DNA from: Agaricus subrufescens
Taxonomy: Eukaryota; Basidiomycota; Agaricomycetes; Agaricales; Agaricaceae
NCBI GenBank assembly: GCA_029945375.1
Contig: CM057062.1
Location: forward strand, 124,001-188,000
Length of the DNA stretch: 64,000 nucleotides
Direction of reading: 5' to 3'
Shown here: piece by piece, positions 12,301-23,800 of the stretch
Position numbering within the stretch: the first letter of the stretch is position 1
How the letters are laid out: every line of letters starts with the position of its first letter
Program-made: the position numbers and the translations under genes
The notes under the pieces: model-generated
Databases searched by the model: none
What the model was told of the DNA's origin: nothing
Seen by the model: the letters and a program-made list of their open reading frames with translations, nothing else

Positions 12301-14802
12301 CCTTGGTACGTCAGCTTTATTCCTTATTAGGACGACAGTGCAAGCGGATGAATAGTCATCCAAAAATGTCAGTACCCATTTATATTTGGAGTACGACTTG
12401 ATCGGCATTTCGAGAAGATCAGAATGTGTCATCTCGCCGATTGCTTTAGCTCGTTTTGGATTTGGTTGAAAGGGTTTCTGATTTTGTTTGCCTAGCGCAC
12501 AGCCTTTGCATACATGATCAGAAGCTTTCGGGATTTTGATATGCTCACTGGAGCATTCAGGGACTTTACTCAGAGCGAAGTCTGAACAATGTCCGAATCT
12601 TTGATGCCAGACTTCATAAGTGATCTCGTTAACACTTATTCTATTGACGTTATATACATCATTTTTAATGATGCGGGATCGAACATAATGGAGGTTTTGT
12701 GCTCCTCCAGGAACCTTTTGGGCCATTAAGGCAGGGTTACCATGCCTATCATATAAGATAGTTCGATTTGTTTCGCCAATAGATGTCCATCCCATATTTA
12801 AATATGTATTGACGGACAATATCCTTTCCCGTAGTTCCTCAGCGTATTCAACTCTGGTTACAGTGTTTCGCATGAGGTATGTATTTCCGTCAGTCGTATT
12901 GTAGACTTCGTACTCTATCATTATGGTTCCAACGGCAGTTATATTTATATCATTGTCGTTGTGTGCAGTTCCCGCTTCTCCGTAATCACCGGTTTCGTAA
13001 TCTAGGAAATCATCGAGATTATTTGTAAAATGTCGTGATGCTCCTGAATCTAGTAACCATCTGATCGGAAAGTCGTCGTTTATAGGTGTGATGCCACTTA
13101 TACTAGGCAGATTGCCGGTACTATGATTATCTGGTGTTCTGGCTTCTTGAGGTTCGGCAGGATCCTCATTTACTTCCTCAGATATAGAAGCGAAGCAACA
13201 GGGAGGTGTATTAATACAATATACAGCCGGTGTACTACTAGAGTCTCTTCCTACATCTGAATAGTAGGGGACATCTCCGGCCTGTATAAGGTTAGCTGTT
13301 TGATAATCATTTATAGATCGGATCACATACTTGTAATCATCGATCTTTACGTCCTCAGTTTCGCTTCCCAGGGACACGGTTTCGAGATCGAAGCTCTTCG
13401 GAGCTTCTTCCCTTATTGCCTCGTCGATTGGGTCGACGATTATTGGCTCTTGGGGGAGCTCCTCCTTTTCCAGCTTTTCTTTGAAAGCTTGGTATCGGAA
13501 GGCGCTGCGCATCTCTGTGTACCTTTGCATGTATGGAGACATGGGATTTTCCATGTGCTTCCGCATTGCGGTTGCTTCTTCTTCTTCCCAAAACTTTCGG
13601 AGCATTTCTGCTTTCGAAATTGGTAAGGGGGTAGTAGAAGTTTCTCCACCATTCCTGGATTGCGTCCTGTCCTCGTAGAGTTTGAGGGCGCGTTCCTTGG
13701 CGAGTGCCATTCTGGAAGGGTACGGTCTGGGTCGCGGGTCAAGGGTGATCTGCGAAGTTGAATTATGCTCTACCTTCTTTGGGAGCGTTGATGAGGTTGC
13801 AACTCCAAGAGCGCTAACCTGTGGTTGGCCCGTGGCAGGGGCAAAAAGAGTCGAGGTCTGCGGCGAGTAGTCGTCAAGCTGCAGAACGCCAGTAGAGGCG
13901 ATTATTTCATTTACCTGAGGCTGAGGCTTTTTCCTCCCTCGGCGAGTCTTCTTTTGCGGACCAGCAGAATTCCTCTGCTGTGGTTGTTGTTGCTGCTGCT
14001 GCTGGCCATTATTAGGTCGCTGCATAGGCTGCTGTTGTCCTTTATATGGTTGCCATTGGGGCTTTTTAAAGCCTCCTTGTTTGACACCAGAGAAGCGGTT
14101 CACCTGGGGGTGATTGCTGGACAGGCGCTGATTATATTCTTGTAAAATCGCAGCTCTGACAGCTTGGAAGGTTACGTCGGGGACGTCTCCTTTGGCGGCT
14201 AAGAAGGATGATGCGATTTTCCAATGCTCTGGTATGGCACCGAGCAGGGACATCGCCATTACTAATTCTGGGATATCTACCCCAGTGCTTCGGAGCCTGG
14301 AATAGATTAACTCGAGGCTGGCTATTTCGGCCGATGGTTCCTTTGTTCCGGAAATCCGGAAATTAATGGTTTGCCGGTACAGGGCATAGATAGCCGATGG
14401 GCCGGTTACACCATAAGTCTTCTCGAGGAAGCTCCAAAGGTCTGCAGCAGATTCAAATCTCTGCGCAACTAAGCCTCTAGTGATTCTAGAATTTATCATT
14501 GCCCTTGCAGTATGAGAGAGACGATTTCTCTCTTCAATGGCTTCATCGATAGTATTATTCTCTTCTTCAAGCTGGGTTATACCTTCAGTATAAGCTTCTT
14601 GGGTTTGGGTTTCCAATTTGGGTGGAAGTTTGTGTTTAGCCGGGATCGTCCACTTGTTAAGGCAGACGTCGAAGGCATTGTATGAGAACCCATTAGCGAT
14701 TTGGAGGATAAGAATATCGGCCATTTCATCCTTCCAGGTGCTGTAATTCTCGGCTCCGGTAAGTTGTTCGACAGAATTGAGCAGAGCGATGACGTGAGAC
14801 AT
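9316..14802 (-). pseudogene. Copia-1 Gag-Pol polyprotein with two in-frame TGA codons
   Basis: One minus-strand frame runs from ATG 14802 to a stop at 9316, broken by TGA at 11758-11760 and 10336-10338. In order: copia Gag, a Gln-rich then basic segment (KKTRRGRKKPQ) instead of a CCHC zinc knuckle, a long linker of about 280 aa, protease (LLDSGASRHFTNN), integrase zinc site (HQRFGH...CKGC), the DD(E) core (LDDYSS, RTDNGGEY, QQNGRAERLNRTLLEKE), reverse transcriptase (YVDDVA) and RNase H (YSDSDWAQDP, STEAEYMA). The second TGA stands where Copia-2 has CGA; the first lies at the integrase/RT junction, where Copia-2 has TCA. Both look like nonsense mutations rather than recoding sites, since sense codons surround them in frame. 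Confidence 0.9.
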
Positions 14803-14815
14803 ATTGCTTGGTTCT

Positions 14816-15121
14816 AATAAAAGAAGTCAGCAATTTATAGCGCAGGGGTAATCAGCCGATGCTGCTAGTAGTCTGATGTCATAGGTCTGTACACCTATAT
14901 GGGTGACTCGGAATAGCGGTCAATCGTAGTTGGGAGATATTGCTATCTCACTACCACTTGATTCCAGGTTACATGATCAACCTACTCTGCTAGTGCAAGT
15001 GCCCTTGCACATAGTGAGCTGGCAATCGGGGCCCATAACCTGTTAAGATGATAATGATATCCTCCAGGGATTCATCATGCTAGCAGCTAACTAGCGTAGT
15101 GGCAGGTTGAGTAGTACTTAC
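14816..15121 (-). other. Candidate leader intron of Copia-1 spanning the PBS
   Basis: A strong donor (GTAAGT) lies inside the 5' LTR. A branch-like GCTGAC followed by a pyrimidine tract and TTATTAG lies just before the Gag ATG at 14802. Splicing would remove the LTR end and the PBS from the mRNA used for translation, leaving a short leader. The Gag start does not depend on it here. Sequence signals only. Confidence 0.5.
15028..15040 (-). other. Copia-1 primer-binding site
   Basis: The minus strand reads GGTTATGGGCCCC directly after the LTR, the half tRNA-iMet primer site shared by all three copia elements in the window. Confidence 0.88.
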
Positions 15122-15445
15122 TAGAAGTAGTAGGAGATAGTTCTGAGGAGTTGAAGTATATGACGAGAGTAGTAGAGATGTAGAAGATGTATCTTCGACG
15201 ATGTAGATTACAGTGAATACATGGGGTTTATATACTAAACTACTAGTCCATCCACAAGTAAATCCTTTACTGTGGGTCGCATATTATAAGCATAATTGCT
15301 CAGCTTAGAAGAGCATGAGCTACAGGTATCCACATACACGATTAGGCAGAGCTATGAGTCGCTCAATGCTCGGAGAGACACAAGTATATCTATCTAAATA
15401 AAGTACGAGCTTATACAAGCATCTAATACTATTATTATTCTAACA
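15041..15445 (-). repeat. Copia-1 5' LTR
   Basis: 405 bp, TG...CA ends. On the minus strand it contains TATATAAA (plus-strand 15227-15234) as the likely promoter, followed by a GTAAGTACT splice donor at 15121, downstream of the expected transcription start. Confidence 0.93.
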
Positions 15446-15631
15446 TTGGGTAGGGAAAATGCTGAAGACGGAACGTGAGAAGATGGAGAAAGTACGAATC
15501 CTGCAGAGGAGCAAGGCAAGGACAGTGACGTGTCGCGAGAACGTCTTCTAGTTCGCAGTAGCAGCAACACAGAGAGGAATGAAGACTTGGAGTTGAGGAG
15601 CCTCCGCAACACAGTCCATCTCCATCAATAG

Positions 15632-16289
15632 CGGTGATTGGTTTTGCGTACTTTCAGCTAATATTGTGTCATATAACCATGATGGCCTTTGCAATGATTG
15701 AGGGTGAACACGATTAAGTCAGATAGCAAGATAATGTATTTTTTGGCACAGAGCAGGGTGACTGACAGTGGCATACGAATGTAGCTATCGGAAGTGAAGA
15801 TCAGACAAAGTCAGACCCGATAGCTGCGTGTTGTTGATGAAAGTGGGACATTAGTTGGGGATCACACTTGTAATCTCACACTTATGGGACTCCTACGTGG
15901 TAGAACCACAAATGACTGTATCATCAACGACGATTCCGATAATGGCTATTGGTCAACCCCCACACGACTCGAAGAAACAACTATCAAATGTAGGGGATTT
16001 GATTATGATGGAGCAGAAGATTTTGTGGTTTGACGAAGAGCGGTCCGAGACTAAAGCTTATTCTGGATGCAGGTGGGGGTGGGTGGCTCTACTTGATGTC
16101 GAGGATTCGTTCTATTGCCTGGAGTGACTACCTTCTATGGTCTAATACAATGTTATTGCAAGCATAGGCTTGGAAATACTTGTGTTGTGGGGACCGTGGA
16201 TGTTTTGTTTCGTGGTGGGAAAATATCACGATTGAGAGTGTAGCGCATGATGTGTTAGCCCCTACTTCATTCCCACACGCACTAGTAGG
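15632..16289. other. Intergenic between membrane gene B and the F-box gene
   Basis: About 660 bp with no recognisable coding content. It separates a membrane-family gene from a same-strand F-box gene, an arrangement seen two more times in the window. Confidence 0.5.
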
Positions 16290-17842
16290 ATGGAGACTAG
16301 CGATTTACCCAAAACAATCGTCCAACTAGACACTGTCAATGCACCAACTATTGAAACTCTGCCGCCGGAGGTCCTCGCCCTTGTCTTTGACCACGCCATC
16401 TTCCATCACGGTGTCAAGCATCTTCCGCTAACCTTTTTCCTTTTCAAAAAACCCCCAAGAACGACTCCGCTACTTCTTGGTGCTGTCTGCTCTCACTGGC
16501 GCCAGGTAGCCTGGTTGACACCGCTTCTCTGGACACATATTAGCCCCATCCCCATTCGTCACATTGTGCAGCATTCAGACGCTGCCCTCTCGCGCCTCTA
16601 CTTCCGGAATGCCTGCACCCTCCCTGTTGCTCTCCAAATTGAGCTTGACCACCTCCCCACCTCACCATCTGCTGCATTGGAAGAAATCCTTCGCGCCATC
16701 TTTCTCGAGAATTCCCATAGCATCGGAACTCTCATACTCACCTCCAGGACCTCTCCCAACCAACAATGGGCCATGCTCGCCCCTAAACTTGCTCAGTGCC
16801 ATTTTCCTCGTCTTCGCCACCTCGAAATCAAGTTCCGCTACAATACTCGCACGATTTCACCAGGCTTCAATGACCCCATATTCAACCATGCCCCCAACCT
16901 CTTCAAGAACCTCTTTTCTGGTCGTTTTCTCTTAAATGAAACCTTCTGGGAGCAAATAACTGTCTTGGAGCTCGAGTCTTTGCCCATTGACGAATGTCTT
17001 AAGTCCCTGATCCGTTCTCCCAACCTCGTCAATTTCAGCTGCACCCTCCCCCAGCCCCCGCATGAGCCCATAGAGTCAGTCGTGAACAGAAACTCTCCAG
17101 TCACTTTATCACACCTCCATAAATTTGAATGGAGATGCTCACTAGTCAATTGGAATGTATTCCTCTATAGTTGTGTCCGTCTCCCCAATCTAGCCCACCT
17201 TATCCTAGGTAACTTCCATCCGCCGGGGAGACCTCTCTATCACACTATCCCTTCCTCTGGCAATAACACTCTAACCACGGATCCAAATCTTTGGAAGTCT
17301 TTCCTTCGACATATCACAAACCTTACAACCCTCAAATGTATACACTTCCATTCTGCCCAACAATGTTTCGATATTTTCGATGTCTTTTCCTTGACCGTAC
17401 ACACTCTCCGGTTGACCGCATATACTGCGCCTTCTTTGGAGATTACTCGCCTTTTACAAGCCCTTCTAATCAAATATGTTGAAGGCCCCGCTACTAGAAA
17501 TTATTTTCCAAATTTAAAATCTTTCAGTGGATGACTTTCCGTAACTCTAAATAATAGATTTCTCTAAATTTCTAGATTCTAAACTACTTGCCGGAGATGC
17601 CGATGGATATATCAAGTAACTGTGCCAGCGGATCTTGAAAATCTGAAAAACTCCAGACTTGAAGGCCTTTCTAAACTTTCTTACGGATGACCTAATTTCT
17701 CACACTCGATCAGATTATTGGCGGGAAATTACTCAGGTGTGACTAGTGGCTTGATTATCATCCGTATGTATTGATAGCCCTGTGTACACTGGTGTTTTGA
17801 CATGCCAGCTAATGCCAGCACTGAAAATTCTGTTCTTTGTCC

Positions 17843-18206
17843 TGTTGACGAAATACCTCGAGTTATACGCTCGGTATGACGTATATGAGCAACTACTGTG
17901 CACTATGCACTATGCCACACCTTTTCAATCGTTTTATGCATGTTTACTGCGGACTCCTTCTGCGGACTCCTGTTTTACCTGTATGTTTCACATTACCCTT
18001 TACCACTATGAGGTTCTTTGTCGAGTATATAAACCCTATGTATATTCCATAGAATAACAGTTCAGTTTCCTCTCTCACTTCGCTCTACAAGCTCTCTCAG
18101 CTCTACAAGCTCTATCTACTACCGCAATCCACCTACCGCTTAGGATTATAGCAATGTGAGTCTATCCGATCTCCATGCTGCAGGTAGCAGCTCTGCTTTA
18201 TCAACA
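17843..18206 (+). repeat. Copia-2 5' LTR
   Basis: 364 bp, TG...CA ends, bearing TATATAAA at 18026-18033 and a probable start about 30 bp downstream. A splice donor (GTGAGT at 18156) lies in the transcribed part. Confidence 0.94.
18026..18033 (+). promoter_or_regulatory. Copia-2 TATA box
   Basis: TATATAAA in the LTR followed by CCCTATGTAT. Copia-1 has the near-identical TATATAAACCCCATGTAT, so the two families share a promoter core. Confidence 0.7.
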
Positions 18207-20890
18207 GGTTATGGGCCCCGCAATCGCTCTCGCCATTCCGGCTTGAGATACGATCTGTGGATCTATTTTAGATCTCGCTTCCCTGAAGCTTGAGTTCTAT
18301 ATTTATCCCAATCGCTCGCCGTTGAAACAAGTTGATAGCCTTTGTTGGATTCTATATATAACCTTAGATAGAGTTTGTCGTACCCTAGATTACATTTACT
18401 GACTGCCGGGTTGCAGGGCCGCAAACGGAATCTCCATCAACGCTCTCCCCAAACTCACTGGTGTCGACAACTGGGACAGTTGGTCACGCCGTGTTAGGAA
18501 CGTCCTCATCTTGATGAGGCACTCCGATACCACCCTTTCTGCGTGGGAAGTCTCCGGGTCAGACAAGGCCTTACCCAAGGTCCCTGAACCCAAGAGCGAC
18601 AACGATGTTGACGGCCTTGATGCTCTTTTGAAAGAGACCAATGCCAGAGACGCTCTCTCCTTGCAGGCAACTGCAGTGATTGAGAGTGCTCTTCCCGATC
18701 ATATGATCAGGGAAAGCTTCGCTGATGCTAAGGCCCTTTGGACCAAACTCAAAGAGACTTACGGGGTTCGTGGACCTTCCTTCGTTTATTCTAAACTGAT
18801 GGAAGCCATGACATTCAAAGTTCCTGATATAGCCGATCCATCTGGATCCATCGCACATCTTCACGCAATCTTCTCTCAAATCTCCGATGCGGGGGCTCCT
18901 ATTCATGAGTCCCTTCAAGTGATGATGCTACTTAACGCATTGCCACCATGCCTTGAAGGCGTGACTTCAGTCATGCTGGCCTCTTCTAAGAAGGTCACTG
19001 ATATGGAGTTTGATGCCGCACGAGATGCGATTATGGGTGCCTGGCGCAACCCTCATTCTACTGCTAATGCGGCCAAGTTTAGACAACAAGGCCAGCAGAA
19101 ACCTCAGTGGAACCGTAACAACGGTCAACCACAAGCTTCTGGGTCGAAGCCTCCGGCTCCCCAACAACAGAAGCAGCAGCAGCAGCAGAAGCCGGCCCAG
19201 CAGGGTCCTTCTGGCCAGAACAATGGCAATGAGAAAAAGCGCAAGCGCACACGAGGCCGAGGCAAAGGCAAGGGCAAAGGTGGTGTCGCCCAAATCGAGG
19301 AAGTGCCTGCAGATTACAATGCAGCATCCGCGATTGCCTTCCCCATGGTAGCCGAAGTACCGGCTCCTTCCACACGCTCCCTGGTGGAGCGCATACGTCA
19401 AGGAAAGGTCGAGAACATGACGATGGGATCTACTCCTATCTCCGCTCCTTCCGGTGCGTTTTCTCCCATTCTTACTCCAGAGGAATATCACACTGACGAA
19501 ATCGTTTATCCTATATCTTCACCTTCGGATTGCGATCGTCACTTCAATTGTGGTCATATTGCACATCCTTATTGCGATGGCCATAATTGTAATCATCTGA
19601 ATCATTCCGATGACGATGAACTTTCCGACCATTCAACCGCATCTGACCAATTCTATAATTGGATTTGCAAATGGCGGAATGATATTCCACAATATGCATC
19701 ACCTACTCCGACCCCTGGAACTTCTGTCTCCGATCCCACGGATGACGGAACATGGTTATCCGGTATGGATGGATATCCTGCCTGGACAATCCATGATCAT
19801 TCCATTCGGGAATCGGATTACGCCCATAATCAACGGGAACCCTCGGAACCCGTGGATTACGAAATGACTCCGGAACTTCCTTCCGATGTCTATCGTGGCT
19901 GGGCATTTGATGAAACGCCACATGGCTGGTCCCTGACTTCTGCGGACATTGCACCTCCTGCCATCCCGCATTGGTCTGTGACTACTTCGGAAATCTATCG
20001 GGCATATGAATCTGATGATGATGATAACCGCACAATCACATCTTCAGAAATTCGCAACGAACTTTATGGGGTTTGTGTGGATGACTTCATCCCTTATGAT
20101 CAACAATCATTCGATTCCCGACGTGGCTATTTCCGGCACCTGCACATCCCTTGTGCACCGGAATCATCATATGATGGCAATGTTGATCTGGACCGGTATC
20201 GTCGAACCAATCGCTGGGTTCACGAATGCCGGAAATATTCCTTGATGCATGAATGGGTTCATGTCTACCCCATGAAATGCGAACATCCGGTTACACTTCG
20301 GTCTAACCCAGCACCAGATGTCTGGTCTATTGGGAAATATACCAATGGCCACGTCTTTTTGTGGAATCCAAATGGGAAATACGTGGACATCACGAAAACC
20401 CTATTGGCCATGACAGCTGCTAGGACAACTGATCCTCGTCTTTGGACTGGCAGGGTCACGCCCTACCAAGAAGCCAAGCTGAAAGCCCTACTTGCGTGGG
20501 ACAAACGCTTGGGGGACGTAGTTCTCAACCTCCCGGAAAGCATCGACATTGTCGAAGAAGCATTCCCGGCGGAGGAAGAAACGGAATCCCCGATCGATCA
20601 CACGATCGATGGCTTTGGGTCAATGGAAGTTGTGGAACAAGGGCCTTCCCTTATCGATGAGAAGAAGAATCAAGATGAAGATTTAATCTCTCTTGGAGAT
20701 GAAGAAGACGAGTATGACAGCAATATGGATACGAAGGAAGGGTCGTACGTGCAAGTGTCCCCATCCTCTTCACATGCCTCTACTAATCACATGTTTCAGA
20801 TCTTACATGAATCCTGAGTTGCAAGCATGGGTCAATGCGCCCATTCGCCCCAAGGATCGACCGGACAAGAGTCAGTTGATATACATTTGA
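18154..20890 (+). CDS. Copia-2 Gag-like protein
   Basis: Spliced model: 18154-18155, 18417-20744 and 20800-20890 (2421 nt, 806 aa). The N-terminus has the copia Gag pattern (LPKLTGVDNWDSW). The middle is poly-Gln and then strongly basic (KKRKRTRGRGKGKGKGG) in place of a CCHC knuckle. At 19531-19605 ten Cys/His residues fall within about 26 residues. A linker of about 480 aa, very rich in Asp/Glu/His/Ser, follows. A 55 bp intron (20745-20799) has textbook signals. If unspliced, the frame stops at 20815; if spliced, it ends at TGA 20888-20890, overlapping an ATG that opens the Pol frame. Gag normally forms the particle; RNA binding here is presumably by the basic tract. Confidence 0.7.
18156..18416 (+). 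other. Candidate leader intron that assembles the Gag start codon
   Basis: Donor GTGAGT at 18156 in the LTR, branch site ACTGAC ending at 18403, acceptor TTGCAG ending at 18416. The base pair before the donor is AT and the base after the acceptor is G, so splicing makes ATG GCC GCA AAC in the Gag frame. Without splicing that frame has a TGA at 18400 and no ATG before 18511, which is inside the conserved Gag N-terminus. The intron contains the whole PBS. Confidence 0.65.
18207..18219 (+). other. Copia-2 primer-binding site
   Basis: GGTTATGGGCCCC immediately after the 5' LTR, the half tRNA-iMet primer site. Confidence 0.9.
20745..20799 (+). other. Candidate intron at the Copia-2 gag/pol junction
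   Basis: GTACGT donor, TACTAATCAC branch region and TTTCAG acceptor in 55 bp, the typical size for this genome. Splicing skips the in-frame TGA at 20815 and shifts to the frame reading MNPELQAWVNAPIRPKDRPD. An alternative acceptor (TTGCAAG, ending 20825) would instead join Gag in frame to Pol. Confidence 0.5.
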
Positions 20891-23800
20891 TGGATCGAGT
20901 ATTAGCTCTCTCTATGTATAGTAGTCCGACTTGTAATATCTATGCGATGGAATCGAGTGCTAGAGGCACTCTTCTCGATGATCTGACTCCCTTGTGTGAA
21001 TCTCTCTTCATAAGTTCAACTATCAAACGCAGTCACTATGACGTCAAGTGGATGATTGATTCCGGTGCTTCAGCACACTTTACCGGAAACCTATTGGACT
21101 TCGCTTCGATACAAATGGGTTTCTTCGGGTTAGTGCACACCGCTTCTACTCCCCAAAATATTAAGGGTCGAGGAACAATCTTCATAGAACACTTAGTCAT
21201 AGATCCCAAAACTGGTGCCAAGTCCACTTTAGTGACGAAACTCTGGCCCGTTTTCTATATCGAAGGTACACATATGAGGCTCATCTCGGCCGGCCAATTA
21301 TTGCGATCAGGCCTGAGATTAGAAGCCAATGCGAAGTTACATACATTTCGAGATAAAGATAATCGCGCTGTTATGAGCGGTGTCTCTGTTTCCAGGATTG
21401 TAAAGAAGCACCCCAAAGAGTTTGCGAAAGCACTCCAGCCTGCTGATTATCAAACTTGGCATCGTCGATTAGGACATCCTTCTGATTTTGTACTGAATCA
21501 ATTCTGTGAGGAAACTCAAGGAGTACCCAGGATTACGATTCCGAAATCTAAAGGGGTTTGCGATGGTTGTGTTAAGGGCAAATTAACCCAAAAACAATTT
21601 CCACCATCTGAAAGCCGTGCTAAAAAGATTCTTGAACTGGTTCATTCCGACCTGTTCGAACTACCGGTATTATCATATCATCGCTATAAATGGATTATGA
21701 CTATAATGGACGACTACTCTGGTGTCGCTTTCATTGTCACACTATCCAAGAAAAGCAAAGCTCCAAATCAGATGAAAAACATCTTGACATTCTTGGCTAC
21801 ATCTACTGGCCAGAAAGTCGTGTGACTACGCACTGATCGAGGAGGAGAATACACTAGTGGAGTTCTAAAAGAATACTTAGCCGCAAACGGAATTCAGCAT
21901 GAAATGTCGTCACCCCACGTTCACCAACAGAACGGCCGTGCAGAACGACTTAATAGAACCTTGCACGAGAAATCACAAGCATTACGGTTGCAGGCATGCC
22001 TCCCGGATTCTTATTGGGAATTCTCTATGTCATATGCGGTTTATATTTACAATCGCACTCCAATGCAACGGTTAAAGTGGAAAACACCATTCGAATTGTT
22101 CTTCGGAACCAAACCAAATTTGTCCTTAATCCGAGTATTTGGATGTGGTGCACACGTGTATTTACCAGATGAGATCCGACAGGATAAACTCTCTGCACGT
22201 TCCGAACTTATGTTATTCATTGGCTATGACGGCACGAATTACAAGTTCATTAGACACACTAAAAATAACGCTGTGTTCATCGGCCCACATGCCATATTTG
22301 ACGAATCATACTTCCCTAAATGTTCGTCATCTAAACCAAGTAACCTCGAAAAACAAATTGATGAGGAACTTTCCAGGGATTCATCCCCTGACGAAACAAG
22401 TGATGAAACTCCGGACTTACCTAGTCCTTCACATCCTCGTGACCCTCCACCGGGTCCTCCACCTGCTGCACCGCAGCAACCTCCTCATAATCTGCCTGAT
22501 CCTCCGGCATCACCGCCGAGATCACCTCCTCCATCACCTGGTCCTTCCAGACCATGGCAAATTCCACAACAGGAAAAGCCACAATGGAATAGAGGAAAAA
22601 GGCGTGCAGAATCACCGCCTGATGAATCTGAAAGACCACCACTCCGACGATCGGAAAGAGAATCTCGAGTTCCTAACCGTCCGGATAATGTCTATGGCAA
22701 TAAACCGCCAACTAAGATTCTTCGGGATTATGAGAAACAACCCTTCTTACCTGAAATGGATGAACGGATCAGAAATAGAGTTCCTTCTAGATCTGATCGT
22801 CAGAAAGCCAGACTTCCTAATGATGACGTCACTGAACGTCGCGAAGAAATTCGCCGACGATTTGACGAAGCCCAACAAAGGGCTGAAGATTGGGAAAAAG
22901 AACATGGCACTGAAATACCCCCCGTACAATTCAGATCACGCCCTACTCCAAACCAGGAGGAGGATAACAACGATGACCGAATGGAGGATATTCAAGTTCT
23001 TCTCAGAGAAGGAGGAGTAAGGTTAAATAACTTTCTCTTCGAACTTGCAAACAAAATCCAAACACCAGTCCAATTCAAGGACTTGTCACAATTGCCTGCG
23101 GCAACGCGCAAAAAATGGATTGATGCTTGTTTAGAAGAATTAAAAGCCTTACAACAAAGAGGTGTCTATGAATTAGTGGATCTCCCAAAAGGTCGAAGAA
23201 CCATTAAAAATAGATGGGTGTTTAATGAAAAGAGTGATGGTCGCCTTCGGGCTCGACTGGTTGCTAAAGGATTCTCTCAAGTCGAGGGAATTGACTATAA
23301 CGAATTATTCTCTCCAGTAGTCCGCTACGAAACTGCTCGTCTTCTTTTCGGCGTTGTTGCCATGGAAGATTGGGATATGTTCAGTGTTGACGTTAAAACT
23401 GCCTATCTTTACGGCAAACTGGATGAAGAAATCTATATGTCGCAACCAGAAGGATTTAGAGTTCCTGGAAAGGAAAATAAAGTCTGGAGATTACGCCGTG
23501 CCCTATATGGCCTTAAACAGGCCGGACTTAGTTGGTGGAAAGAACTCACCGCTAGCATGACAGAAATCGGTTTTATCCGATGCAAGTCCGATGCAGGCGT
23601 ATATTATTATCGACATCCAAAAACTCGCGAATTAGTTATCGCTGTAGTTTATGTTGATGACGTAGCCTTCTTAGGCAAAAAGAATTCTAAGCTCCTCCAA
23701 GAGTTGAAGCTAAAGTTTTCTACCAAATGGGAATGTCGTGATCAAGGCGAAATGACTGAGTTTCTCGGGATGCAAATCTCTAGAGATAGACCTCGTCGAA

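Larger units (their letters stand above)
8880..15445 (-). mobile_element. Copia-1, complete Ty1/copia retrotransposon
   Basis: 6566 bp with 405 bp LTRs (TGTTA...TAACA) at both ends, flanked by the 5 bp duplication TTGGG (8875-8879 and 15446-15450). On the minus strand it carries LTR, PBS, Gag-protease-integrase-RT-RNase H in copia order, polypurine tract and LTR. The two LTRs differ at about two positions, both transitions, so insertion was recent. The coding frame has two in-frame TGA codons, so this copy is probably not autonomous. It sits in the last exon of membrane gene B. Confidence 0.95.
6929..15631 (+). pseudogene. Multi-pass membrane protein B, last exon split by Copia-1
   Basis: Paralogue of gene A with the same exon plan: 6929-7134, 7202-7269, 7334-7601, 7675-7871, 7925-7999, 8053-8357, 8413-8665, then a last exon 8720-8879 that resumes at 15451-15631 after the 6.6 kb Copia-1. 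Excluding the element, the exons sum to 1713 nt, a multiple of three, which supports the model. The resumed tail ends SRNT-type sequence in LELRSLRNTVHLHQ, matching gene A (IELRNLRNIVQ). Besides the insertion, the tail has an in-frame TGA at 15476-15478 where gene A has CGA (Arg). The upstream part could still be expressed as a protein ending a few codons into the LTR, with all six TM segments but a replaced tail. Confidence 0.8.
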
